Shown piece after piece: positions 1-7,507 of a stretch of DNA of 37,099 nucleotides. Position numbers and translations under genes: made by a program. The DNA lies in assembly GCA_040398425.1 (NCBI GenBank), contig JBBATZ010000043.1:1-37099 (forward strand). The letters run 5' to 3'. Under the pieces are notes generated by a model, which was not told the origin of the DNA, did not search any database, and worked only from the letters and a program-made list of their open reading frames with translations. This stretch comes from UBA7672 sp040398425. Its GTDB lineage: Bacteria > Pseudomonadota > Alphaproteobacteria > Caulobacterales > Hyphomonadaceae. The stretch's first letter is position 1. Every line of letters begins with the position of its first letter.

Positions 1-759
1 CTAGGCTTCCGGCCCTTCGACCTTCTCGCCGCGAAGCGATTTGACGAAGGCTTCGCGATTGCGGGCGGCGCCGAGGGACTTCGTGAAATCGTTCTCGAAA
101 CCCAGTGCGCCGCCAGAATTGCTGATCACGCCGTAGATGGCGCGGAAGAGGATCAGGCCGAGAACGCCGATCACGGGCTGTCCGAGCACGAACAGCGCCC
201 CCGCGCCGGCGAAGATCGCGAAGTGCAACACGATGATCCGGCCGTAGGGTGCGAACATCTCGGCCATGGGCGTCGTGTTCTTCCACTCGCCCTTGATGAA
301 GAATTCCCAGATCAGAACCAGCACCTGGAAGGCGATGATGGCGTAAACGAAATACTCGACGTGCGGGGCGCTGGTCAGGCCGAACTGGAACATGCCGGGC
401 ACGTCCATCATGACGGGTCCCTGATCGGCAATCGTTCCTTCGCTCATGGCGACAAAGACCATGAGGAACGTGCCGTGTACGGCGCAGAACAGGCCGTAGT
501 GGAAAACGAAGAATACGCACAAAAACGCGCCGAGCAGAAAGCCAAAGCCGCCGAAGCTGGCGCTGGAGACGAAGATACGCGGAATGGTGAAAACACCGGC
601 GATGATGTTCTCCATCCAGTAGAGCATCACCAGCGGTACGGCGCTCCAGCCGAAGGCGATGACACCGTAGATGGGGAACAGGTCGACCGCGAGACCGAGC
701 AGCACGATCGGACGCGTCAGGGCCCTGAGCCAGCTGTCGGGATTCAAGAGGTTTTTCAC
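1..759 (-). CDS. DUF6498 family integral membrane protein
   Basis: A 252-residue polytopic membrane protein with about six hydrophobic segments. The first lies around residues 16-35, followed by the motif LYWMENIIAGVFTIPRI (46-62), which is typical of DUF6498 proteins. Its molecular function is unknown. The start is GTG at 759, preceded by a purine-rich GGACGGG. The stop is a TAG at the very first bases of the window, so the gene is complete. It lies just downstream of the squalene/phytoene-synthase-like gene on the same strand, with about 70 bp between them. If that gene's TAG were read through, its next stop would overlap this GTG as GTGA. Confident as a real membrane protein; the family name comes from remembered motif similarity. 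Confidence 0.8.
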   Translation of the reverse strand: MKNLLNPDSWLRALTRPIVLLGLAVDLFPIYGVIAFGWSAVPLVMLYWMENIIAGVFTIPRIFVSSASFGGFGFLLGAFLCVFFVFHYGLFCAVHGTFLMVFVAMSEGTIADQGPVMMDVPGMFQFGLTSAPHVEYFVYAIIAFQVLVLIWEFFIKGEWKNTTPMAEMFAPYGRIIVLHFAIFAGAGALFVLGQPVIGVLGLILFRAIYGVISNSGGALGFENDFTKSLGAARNREAFVKSLRGEKVEGPEA

Positions 760-830
760 TGCGATCCCGTCCTGCGATTCCGTCCCGCGCCAGCAAACAG
801 GTTTGTCGCCCGCTTGACCAGAGTGCCTAC

Positions 831-1535
831 CTAAAGGCGGTGTGTGAACGCAGCCTTGAGGAGGCGCCAGCGCCGGGTGAAGTCCGACGCGGGCGGGCTC
901 GGCAGATCCGTAATGGCCAGGTGAAGAATGGCGGGCCAGAGGATGCCGGGGATATTCCGGGCGGCGCGTTGCGCGGCGACCCAGCGCGCGGCGCCATCAG
1001 GGAGCTCTGCGCTGAGGGCGAGACGGGCTTCACCGAGCGCGGCGAGCATGCCGAGCTGTTCCGGCGTTGCGGCAGGATACAGGGCCAACCCGGCAAGTTT
1101 CATCAGCGCGCCTTCGACGGCGAGGTGGCGGGCTTCGTGGTCGCCGCCGGGCTGGTGGCCGCCTGAATGCAAATGGTCATCCAGGATGTCGTCGTAGCGA
1201 TCGATGAGGGCGCTGGCGGCGGCGTGGAGATCGGGGCGGCCGACGGTTACGCGCGCCAGCTCTTCTGCGAGGTCGTGGCGGCGCACCGGACCACTGCCTG
1301 CGACCTGCTCCATCGTTTCGCGCCACCACTGAAGCCGGATCTTGCCCAGCATCGGCTCCTTGGTGTGGAGCGTGCGCTGCAGCTCCTGATTCAGCAGGTA
1401 AATAGCTGCGAGTCGTTCGCGATCAGCCGCTGGTGCGTAACGGGAGGCGAGCCAGCGGTCCTCGTCCGTCCGCTTCAGGCGGGCGTCGAATTCGGCAGCG
1501 CTTGCAAGTTTTGGGGGATTGGCCGTATCGCTCAT
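831..1535 (-). CDS. Squalene/phytoene synthase family protein
   Basis: About 234 residues. It resembles the all-alpha squalene/phytoene synthase fold, and in particular the short alphaproteobacterial members close to NDUFAF6. Recognisable stretches are RWLASRYAP and LAAIYLLNQELQR near the N-terminus, then KIRLQWWRET, then the Asp-rich DRYDDILDDH segment. The complete pair of DxxxD catalytic motifs of true squalene synthases is not obvious, so prenyl-transferase activity is uncertain. I chose ATG 1535 (MSDTAN); a TTG two codons upstream is also open. Divergent from sodB, with about 70 bp shared as a promoter region. The TAG stop fits the usual family C-terminus, ending in a basic Leu-rich helix. 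Confidence 0.78.
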   Translation of the reverse strand: MSDTANPPKLASAAEFDARLKRTDEDRWLASRYAPAADRERLAAIYLLNQELQRTLHTKEPMLGKIRLQWWRETMEQVAGSGPVRRHDLAEELARVTVGRPDLHAAASALIDRYDDILDDHLHSGGHQPGGDHEARHLAVEGALMKLAGLALYPAATPEQLGMLAALGEARLALSAELPDGAARWVAAQRAARNIPGILWPAILHLAITDLPSPPASDFTRRWRLLKAAFTHRL

Positions 1536-1607
1536 GTTCAAAATCAGAGTTTTCGCCCTATCTCAGGGGCAGCACAGTCAGAACAGCAAACACAGAGAGG
1601 GTCTTCC

Positions 1608-2210
1608 ATGGCTTTCACACTTCCCGCCCTGCCGTATGCGCGCGACGCCCTGGCGCCGCATATCTCGGAGAACACGCTGAACTTCCACTACGCCAAACAC
1701 CATCAGGCGTATGTGGACAACCTGAACAAGCTGATCGCCGGCACGCCGCTGGAAAACGCACCGCTTGAGGAAGTCGTCAAGCAGAGCTGGGCCGAGAAGA
1801 AGATGCCGGTGTTCAACAATTCCGGTCAGGTCTGGAACCACACCTTCTACTGGCACTCGATGAAGCCGCAGGGCGGCGGCAAGCCGACCGGGCTGATAGC
1901 CGACAAGATCAACAAGGACTTCGGCTCGTTCGACGAGTTCAAGGCCAAGTTCGCCGAAGCCGGCACGACGCAGTTTGGTTCGGGCTGGGCCTGGCTGTCG
2001 CTCAAGGACGGCAAGCTGGTTGTGTCCAAGACGGGCAATGCCGAGACACCGCTGACGGAAGCCGACGTTACGCCTTTGCTAACCATGGATGTCTGGGAAC
2101 ACGCCTACTACCTCGATTACCAGAATCTCCGCCCCAAATACATCAACACCTTCCTCGACGAGCTGGTGAACTGGGACTTTGCCAACCAGGCCCTCTCTGA
2201 CGCGAAGTAA
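1608..2210 (+). CDS. sodB: Iron superoxide dismutase
   Basis: A 200-residue Fe-type superoxide dismutase that converts superoxide to oxygen and hydrogen peroxide in the cytoplasm. Metal ligands are His27 (NFHYAKHH), His78 (QVWNHTFYW), Asp161 and His165 (MDVWEHAYYLDY). Gln74 just before the second ligand is the Fe-SOD position for the active-site glutamine; Mn enzymes carry it later in the chain. Length is normal for the family. The reading frame is open far upstream to 1167, but that part is antisense to the neighbouring gene. The true start is ATG 1608, about 7 nt after AGAGAGGG. Monocistronic, divergent from the squalene-synthase-like gene, followed by about 115 bp without a clear terminator. 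Confidence 0.97.
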   Translation: MAFTLPALPYARDALAPHISENTLNFHYAKHHQAYVDNLNKLIAGTPLENAPLEEVVKQSWAEKKMPVFNNSGQVWNHTFYWHSMKPQGGGKPTGLIADKINKDFGSFDEFKAKFAEAGTTQFGSGWAWLSLKDGKLVVSKTGNAETPLTEADVTPLLTMDVWEHAYYLDYQNLRPKYINTFLDELVNWDFANQALSDAK

Positions 2211-2326
2211 GCCGTTCAGGCTCTAATTCGGCATAGCGTTCCGGGTCTTTGCACGTGTTTGCATCGACTCGGTTAGCTGTTTTGCGACGCTTCTGTGCCT
2301 TAATCTCCGCTTGAACGGACGGCTGA

Positions 2327-3166
2327 ATGCATGTCCGAAAGCGGATTTTCGGCACGATGATTCCCAACGTCCCGGATACGGCAACTGACACGTCCCCCGA
2401 TTCCGGGCGGCGCGCAGCCACGGCCAGTCCGAGCCTGCTGGAAGCCGCTATCGAGCGCGGCGGTCTGCATCCCTTCTTCCACGCCAAAGTGTCGCTCGCG
2501 GACCGCAGGATTGTGGGCGCCGAGGCGCTGGCGCGGATTGCGACGCCGAGCGCAGGGCTCGCCTCGCCGGCAGCCTATGTCGAGCTGGCCGAGCGTAGCC
2601 AGCGTATCGACGCGCTGACGTTCGTGATGGCGCGACAGGTGGCAAAGCACGTCACCGAGTTTGGCGGCCTGCCCTGTTCCATCAACATCAGCCCGCTGTC
2701 GCTGGAACGTCCCGAGTTCGCGGACCAGATGGCCGCGGCGATTTCAGAGTCGGGATTGGCGTGCAGCCAGTTCACGCTGGAAGTTACAGAGTCGCGCGTG
2801 ATCGAGTATGGCGCGAAGGCGTTCGAGACGATGACGGCGCTGCGGGCGCACGGTTTCGGCCTTGCCATCGACGACTTTGGCGTTGGCGCAAGCAATATCG
2901 ATCGACTGCGGAATTATCCGTTCACGGAAGTGAAGATCGACCCAGCGTTCACGCGGCTAGCGATGGACGAGGCGTATGCGAAGGCGGCGCTGGTCAGCTG
3001 CGTGCGGCTCGCCCGCGAGCATGGGCTGCGCGTGGTCGCCGAGGGTGTCGAGACGCAGGAGATGTGGGACTTCATGGCCTGGCTGAAGGTCGATGAGGTT
3101 CAGGGCTTCCTGCTGTCGCGTCCGCTGCAACCGGCGGACTTCAAGGACTTGCTGAAGAAGGGCTGA
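2327..3166 (+). CDS. EAL-domain cyclic-di-GMP phosphodiesterase
   Basis: A 279-residue soluble protein that is almost entirely one EAL domain (from about residue 37), with no sensor domain or membrane segment. All catalytic signature residues are present: E66-A-L, N120 (NISP), E152 (LEVTES), D182-D183 (IDDFGVG), K203 (KIDPAF), E239 (AEGVET) and Q259 (QGFLLSRP). It should therefore hydrolyse c-di-GMP to pGpG, although loop 6 reads DDFGVGAS rather than DDFGTGYS. The first ~35 residues are Ser/Thr/Pro-rich and probably unstructured; ATG 2357 (MIPN) is an alternative start. In the same window a second, degenerate EAL protein (TipF-like) probably binds rather than degrades the nucleotide. Confidence 0.92.
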   Translation: MHVRKRIFGTMIPNVPDTATDTSPDSGRRAATASPSLLEAAIERGGLHPFFHAKVSLADRRIVGAEALARIATPSAGLASPAAYVELAERSQRIDALTFVMARQVAKHVTEFGGLPCSINISPLSLERPEFADQMAAAISESGLACSQFTLEVTESRVIEYGAKAFETMTALRAHGFGLAIDDFGVGASNIDRLRNYPFTEVKIDPAFTRLAMDEAYAKAALVSCVRLAREHGLRVVAEGVETQEMWDFMAWLKVDEVQGFLLSRPLQPADFKDLLKKG

Positions 3167-3214
3167 GGCCCCTCTCGTTTGCTGCCGGTTGAGTTTGGCG
3201 CCGGTCTGCGCGAT

Positions 3215-3233
3215 GTTTCCTCAACGAGGAAAC
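3215..3233 (+). promoter_or_regulatory. Hairpin overlapping the TauD-gene ribosome-binding site
   Basis: A perfect 8-bp inverted repeat, GTTTCCTC-AAC-GAGGAAAC, ends 4 nt before the ATG at 3238. The right arm contains the only good Shine-Dalgarno sequence (GAGGA, about 7 nt from the ATG), so folding would hide it. It could be a translational switch, a thermosensor-like element, or the terminator stem of the upstream EAL gene. There is no T-tract after it, which speaks against a simple terminator. Confidence 0.5.
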
Positions 3234-3237
3234 GCAC

Positions 3238-4092
3238 ATGGCCGAAGCAGCCTACAAGACCATCACCGTTAAACCGCTGTCGCCCAATCTGGGCGCCGTC
3301 ATCTCTGGCGTCGACCTGTCGAAGCCGCTGAGCAACGCCGAGTTCGACGATATCCATACGGCGTTCCTGAATCATCACGTGATCTTCTTCCGCGACCAGA
3401 CGCTGACGCCGGAGCAGCATCTGGCGTTCGGTAAGCGGTGGGGCACGCTGAATGTGCATCCGTATGTGAAGGGGATGGCGGGCTATCCGGAGATCCTGGA
3501 GATCATCAAGGAGCCGACCGAGAAGATCAATTTCGGCGGTGGCTGGCACTCGGACATGAGCTTCCTTGAAGTGCCGGCGCTGGGATCGATCCTGCACGCG
3601 ATCGAGGTGCCGGAGGTGGGCGGCGACACGATGTTCGCGAGCCAGTATGCGGCGTGGAATGCGCTGTCGCCTGGGTTGCAGAAGACACTGGAGGGGCTGC
3701 GCGCGATTCATTCTGCGGCTGAGGAATATGGCGCGGGCGGCGCGTCGTCGCGCAAGCGGGCGTCGATGGATAGCGAAGTGGTCGGTGATGAGGTGCCTGA
3801 GTACGAGCACCCCGTTGTGCGCACGCATCCGGAGACGGGGCGCAAGGGGCTGTACATCAATCCTGCCTTCACGCTGCGTTTTGCGGGATGGACGAAGAAG
3901 GAGTCGCGGCCGCTGCTGGAGTATCTGTTCGAGGTCTGTCGGCGCGAACCGTTCACCTGCCGCTTCCGCTGGGAGCCGGGCTCGCTGGCGATGTGGGACA
4001 ATCGCTGCGTGTGGCATTACGCGCTGAATGATTATCACGGCGCGCGCAGGCATATGCGACGCGTGACGGTGAATGGAGACAAGGTAAGATAG
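3238..4092 (+). CDS. TauD/TfdA-family Fe(II)/2-oxoglutarate dioxygenase
   Basis: A 284-residue member of the TauD/TfdA family, soluble enzymes that use Fe(II), oxygen and 2-oxoglutarate to hydroxylate small substrates. The iron triad is visible: His104 and Asp106 in GGWHSDMSF, and the distal His260 in MWDNRCVWHYA. The arginine cluster at 270-275 is expected to hold 2-oxoglutarate, with GGDTMF (128-133) in its usual place. The substrate cannot be predicted; taurine is only the founding member's substrate. The ATG follows a GAGGA site buried in a hairpin. Its TAG stop shares one base with the GTG start of the next gene (TAGTG), so the two are probably translationally coupled. Confidence 0.93.
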   Translation: MAEAAYKTITVKPLSPNLGAVISGVDLSKPLSNAEFDDIHTAFLNHHVIFFRDQTLTPEQHLAFGKRWGTLNVHPYVKGMAGYPEILEIIKEPTEKINFGGGWHSDMSFLEVPALGSILHAIEVPEVGGDTMFASQYAAWNALSPGLQKTLEGLRAIHSAAEEYGAGGASSRKRASMDSEVVGDEVPEYEHPVVRTHPETGRKGLYINPAFTLRFAGWTKKESRPLLEYLFEVCRREPFTCRFRWEPGSLAMWDNRCVWHYALNDYHGARRHMRRVTVNGDKVR

Positions 4093-4928
4093 TGCGCGCA
4101 AGGCTTGTCGCCGTTTGCCTTGCCGTGATGTTCACCTCGCCGTGCGTCGCGCAACAGCCCTACTCCGCGCCCCGCGCCTCCGACGGCCATGCGGATATTG
4201 GCGGCGTGTGGAGCAATGGCGGCGAAGATGTGCGCCTTGAGCAGACGGTCGACGGCGTGCTTCAGACCGTTCCTTTCGAAAACCCGGTCGACGCGAACCT
4301 GCCGCTGCGCGATCGTACGTCGGCGCTCGCATGGCGCGAGAAGTACGGGATCTACATGAGCGGGAAACCGCTGCCGGAGTTCACGCTGGGGGCAGACACC
4401 CTGCCCAATCGCGACCGGTGCCTGATGGCAGCTAATGCGGCGGCGCCGCCGATGACCAGCCAGGGCTACAACGACGCCTACCAGATCGTGCAGACGCCCG
4501 CTTATGTCCTGATCGCGGTGGAGATGATGGACGAGGCGCGTGTCATACCGGTGTTTGCCAGCGCCATCGGAGCGGCCAAGGCGCATGGACCGCGAGCGTT
4601 GCAGCGCTGGACCGGCGACAGCGTTGGCTGGTGGGAGGGCGACACTTTCGTGGTCGAGACGACAAACGTCAGCCCGCGCCAGGGCTCGGAGAGCGCCATG
4701 CCCACCTCGCAGGACGCGAAGGTGGTGGAGCGCTTCTGGCGCGTCGGCCAGCGCGAGCTGGCTTATCGGGCGGAAGTGACGGACCCGGCGATCTACACGC
4801 GCCCGTGGACGATCAGGTACAGCTTCCATCCGCGCGAACGGCTATGGGAGTATGCCTGCCACGAAAGCAATTTCGGGATGCCGGGAATCCTGTCGGGCGC
4901 CCGCGAGGCGGAGCGGATGGGGAAGTGA
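4092..4928 (+). CDS. Exported protein of unknown function
   Basis: A 278-residue protein starting at GTG 4092, with a Sec signal peptide (MRARLVAVCLAVMFTSPCVA, cleavage near AQQ). The mature part contains DIGGVWSN, WWEGDTFVVETTN and ERLWEYACHESNFGM. I associate this pattern with a large uncharacterised family of exported proteins in Acidobacteria and Hyphomonadaceae-like bacteria, and I know no established function. The GTG overlaps the stop of the TauD-type dioxygenase by one base, so the two are made together; a shared substrate pathway is possible but unproven. It converges on the HAD gene with only 6 bp between the stop codons. Confidence 0.75.
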   Translation: MRARLVAVCLAVMFTSPCVAQQPYSAPRASDGHADIGGVWSNGGEDVRLEQTVDGVLQTVPFENPVDANLPLRDRTSALAWREKYGIYMSGKPLPEFTLGADTLPNRDRCLMAANAAAPPMTSQGYNDAYQIVQTPAYVLIAVEMMDEARVIPVFASAIGAAKAHGPRALQRWTGDSVGWWEGDTFVVETTNVSPRQGSESAMPTSQDAKVVERFWRVGQRELAYRAEVTDPAIYTRPWTIRYSFHPRERLWEYACHESNFGMPGILSGAREAERMGK

Positions 4929-4934
4929 GCGTGG

Positions 4935-5795
4935 CTACCAACTCAACTCCGGCATCGCGTATTTCGCGGTGACGCCATCAGCTTCGAGGATCTTGTCGGC
5001 TGACGCTAGAAACGCATCGCCCTGCCCCATGCTGTGGCCGTGGATGCCGCCGCCGATGAAGAGGGCGTCGAAGCCCTGGCGGTTGGCGCCGAGGATGTCG
5101 GTGATGGGGCCGTCGCCGATGGCCAGGATGCGGGAGGGGGCGGAGGTGCGGCCGGTGATTTCGGCGACGCGCTCCATCGCGAGCTTGTAGATCGGCGCGT
5201 CGGGCTTGCCGGGGCGGATGACTGTGCCGCCTTCTTCCTCGTAGAGCGCGGCGAGTGAGCCGGCGGACCAGATGAGGCGGTCGCCTTGCCGGAACTGCAC
5301 GTCCGGATTGGCGCAGAGCATGGGCAGGTTGTGCGCCGCGAGGCGTTTCAGCTCGTCGCGATAGGGTTCCGGCGTGCCGTTTGGGTAATCGCGCAGGCTG
5401 GTGCAGCAGATGACTTTGGCGACGGCGGGATCGTCAGAGAAATCGAGCGGCAAGCCGGCGTAGACGCCGAAGTCTTCGTCGAGACCGATGCGGTAGACAG
5501 GACCGGGAGCGAAGAGTTTCAGCTCGTTGCGGGTGGCGTCACCGGAGGCAATGACGTCGTCGAAGCAATCCATCGGCACGCCAAATTTCGGGAAGAGACG
5601 CGTTACGCGCTCTTTCGGGACGGGCGCGTTGGTGACCAGGATGACGGGCGCGTGCTTGCGGAATTCCTGGAGGGCGTGACAGGCGGGGGAGAAGGCCTGC
5701 TTGCCGTTGTGGATCACGCCCCAGACGTCGCAGAGGGTCGCGTCATAGTCCGACGCGATCGACGACAGTCCGGAAAGCAGAGATAACTGGGCCAC
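4935..5795 (-). CDS. HAD-superfamily subfamily IIA phosphatase (TIGR01459-like)
   Basis: A 286-residue HAD hydrolase. Motif I is LCDVWGVIHNG (residues 21-31), with the nucleophile Asp23 but Trp25 at the usual general-acid Asp position; this DxWG form is characteristic of the TIGR01459 group. Motif II is VTNAP (54-58), motif III Lys is in PGKPDAP (195-201), and motif IV is GDGPITD (227-233). A C2-type cap fits the insert between motifs II and III. The substrate is unknown, possibly a sugar or nucleotide phosphate. Start GTG 5795 lies 17 bp after the tipF stop on the same strand, so the two genes are probably co-transcribed. Confidence 0.88.
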   Translation of the reverse strand: MAQLSLLSGLSSIASDYDATLCDVWGVIHNGKQAFSPACHALQEFRKHAPVILVTNAPVPKERVTRLFPKFGVPMDCFDDVIASGDATRNELKLFAPGPVYRIGLDEDFGVYAGLPLDFSDDPAVAKVICCTSLRDYPNGTPEPYRDELKRLAAHNLPMLCANPDVQFRQGDRLIWSAGSLAALYEEEGGTVIRPGKPDAPIYKLAMERVAEITGRTSAPSRILAIGDGPITDILGANRQGFDALFIGGGIHGHSMGQGDAFLASADKILEADGVTAKYAMPELSW

Positions 5796-5812
5796 AATCT
5801 ATACTGACGGGG

Positions 5813-7054
5813 CTACATCGGCGCGGGAGAGACGCGGCGGATGAAGTCCGGCGGCGGAGCGGTCTCGTCCTGCAGCGAGCCCTTGATCGGACGTGGGGCG
5901 CCGAAGACGTGGCCCTGACCGTAGGGGATTTCGAACTCGAGGATTTCGATGACGGACTTTTCCATCTCGACCTTCTCGGCGATCAGATCGATGCCGTAGC
6001 GCACAAACAGTGCGGGCACATCTTCTGGCGCGATATCGCGCGTGATGGCCGAGGTCGGGCGCTCGCCGCCCGGGGTGAGTTCCTCTAGCAGGCGCTCGCC
6101 ATTGATCTTGAGGAATTTGACGCCGGCAGCCTGCAGTTCCGGCAGGTCGAAGTTGAGGCCTTCGCCTTTATCCAGCGAGAAGCGGAAGCCGAGCTCGCGG
6201 AGGCGACCCATGTTCTGAGAGGCGATGTCAGAACGCTGGCGGAAGGCGCGGACGCTGATCTCGAAGATCATGGCGTGGGCGAGGTCGCGATTTTCGCGCA
6301 TGAGGTCGATGAAGCTGGCGAAGAACTGGTCGTCTTCCAGCGACGACATGGCGATGTTGCAGAACACGCCAATGCGGCGATCGCGTTCCGACAGGCGGCG
6401 CACGATCTGCACGCAGCGGAACAGCAACATGTTGTCGATGACGCTGAGCAGGTTGGCGCGCTCGGCAGCGGCGAGGAATTCCGTCGGCATGATCACCTTG
6501 CCGTCGGCGCGACGCAGGCGGGTGAAGCCTTCGTAGAAACAGGTGCGGCGCTGCGGCAGGTTCACGATGGGCTGCAGGTGGAGGTCGACGCGGTTTTCGC
6601 GAAGCGCCTCGCGCACGGAGTCGAGGATGGAGGCGCTGTCGGCCGGCACATCGCTGACGGCGGTGCGCACGGTCTGAAGGCGGGTCTCGAATTTCTTCGA
6701 GAGATTCTGGATCATGCCTTCGAGGCCGCGCATCTCCTGCACGATGGACTCGCGGCGAGCCGTAACTTCGCGTTCAAAGGAATCCTTCAGCGCGGCGGCG
6801 GTCTGTTCCGCCTGCACGACTCGCGAGGTGAGCCTGCGCATCTCCTGGCGCATCTCGTAGAGGTCTTTCTCGATGCCACCCTGCCCCGAACGGGCGATCA
6901 GGGAGTGGATCTGCAGAAGACCGAGCGCGGCAATGCCCCCGATGATGCCGGCCGTGACCGGCGGCACGATCTGGTACACGTGCAGGGCCACCGCGCCGAG
7001 AACCGACGCAGTAACGTACACAAGCGCGAGCATGATGTGCGCGACGACAGGCAT
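5813..7054 (-). CDS. tipF: TipF-like membrane-anchored degenerate EAL protein (flagellar positioning)
   Basis: 413 residues: two N-terminal membrane segments (about 5-28 and 31-53), a long coiled coil (about 60-130), then an EAL domain (about 143-395). Of the catalytic residues, E175 (YEGFTRLR), N233, E265 (FEIS), K316, E360 (AEKVEMEKS) and Q380 remain. The two metal-binding Asp of DDFG are replaced by LDKGEG (294-299), so hydrolysis of c-di-GMP is unlikely. This architecture matches Caulobacter TipF, which is reported to bind c-di-GMP and to help place the flagellum at the new pole. No flagellar genes lie nearby, so the name rests on architecture alone. ATG 7054; followed on the same strand by the HAD gene. 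Confidence 0.75.
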   Translation of the reverse strand: MPVVAHIMLALVYVTASVLGAVALHVYQIVPPVTAGIIGGIAALGLLQIHSLIARSGQGGIEKDLYEMRQEMRRLTSRVVQAEQTAAALKDSFEREVTARRESIVQEMRGLEGMIQNLSKKFETRLQTVRTAVSDVPADSASILDSVREALRENRVDLHLQPIVNLPQRRTCFYEGFTRLRRADGKVIMPTEFLAAAERANLLSVIDNMLLFRCVQIVRRLSERDRRIGVFCNIAMSSLEDDQFFASFIDLMRENRDLAHAMIFEISVRAFRQRSDIASQNMGRLRELGFRFSLDKGEGLNFDLPELQAAGVKFLKINGERLLEELTPGGERPTSAITRDIAPEDVPALFVRYGIDLIAEKVEMEKSVIEILEFEIPYGQGHVFGAPRPIKGSLQDETAPPPDFIRRVSPAPM

Positions 7055-7507
7055 TGTAACCGGAGCACCCCCTCAGGTTCAGGACGAGTTCCGTCCCTCA
7101 GGTTTGTTGTGTTGGCATCCGAGCCGAATGACAAGTGATGAACGTCGCCGCACAACACTGCTTGTGCAGTACCGCCATAGGCATGAGCAAGCCTACGCCC
7201 TGCAGCGCAACGCCCTTCGTGCGTTCATTTCGCTTTGCTTGCGAGTTCCACTCTGCGTGACCTCCTATGCTTATGTGGTCTTTCCGACACATCGATCAGG
7301 CTTTGGCCTGATCATCGGCTTTCTGAAGTAGACATGTATCCGTCTTTTGCCCCTAGATCGCCACATTCGAACGCGCCGGCCCACGGGGGCTTCCCAAGGG
7401 AAGCAATGGGCTGGTGACGGGGGCGAACGGGGAGCGCGGGGGTTCTGACTCGGGTCAGGACCCCCGCCTGCTGTCCGGGCCAGCTCAACTCGCTGAATTT
7501 CCAAGCA
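7055..7507. other. Gene-free stretch upstream of tipF with strong RNA structure
   Basis: About 450 bp with no convincing gene. The half next to tipF (7100-7340) is less GC-rich than its surroundings. On the minus strand it holds a consensus AGGAGGT (7260-7266) followed by a GTG mini-ORF of 8 codons (7225-7251) overlapping as ATGA with an 11-codon mini-ORF (7193-7228). Both would lie in a tipF leader if transcription starts upstream of about 7270. It also holds a short perfect inverted repeat, GATCAGGC-TTTG-GCCTGATC (about 7296-7315). The other half (7376-7467) contains the two large hairpins listed separately. Confidence 0.5.
7376..7467. ncRNA. Two-hairpin structured element, possible ncRNA or terminator region
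   Basis: Hairpin I: inner stem GCTTCCC-AA-GGGAAGC (7389-7404), enclosed by an outer stem pairing 7376-7383 with 7407-7414 (CCGGCCCA with TGGGCTGG, one G-T). Hairpin II: a 14-bp stem pairing 7436-7449 with 7454-7467 (one G-T) around a TCGG loop. It lies just beyond the stop of the minus-strand gene at 7508, so it may end that operon, but neither strand has a T-tract. I could not match it to 6S, tmRNA, SRP RNA or a riboswitch. The strand is undecided. Confidence 0.45.

Noticed and set aside
1167..1607. N-terminal extension of SodB
   Set aside because: The frame is open, but the sequence is antisense to the squalene-synthase-like gene; SodB of normal length starts at ATG 1608 with a good ribosome-binding site.
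3100..4101. A 333-codon minus-strand frame opposite the EAL and TauD-type genes
   Set aside because: Arg-rich, no domain or ribosome-binding site, and fully antisense to a dioxygenase with intact catalytic motifs.
7340..7480. tmRNA, 6S RNA, SRP RNA or a tRNA in the structured gap
   Set aside because: GTTCGAAT and GGGGGCGA words tempted me, but no acceptor or T stem closes, no tag peptide is encoded, and the SRP GGAAGGAAGCAGC-type loop is absent.
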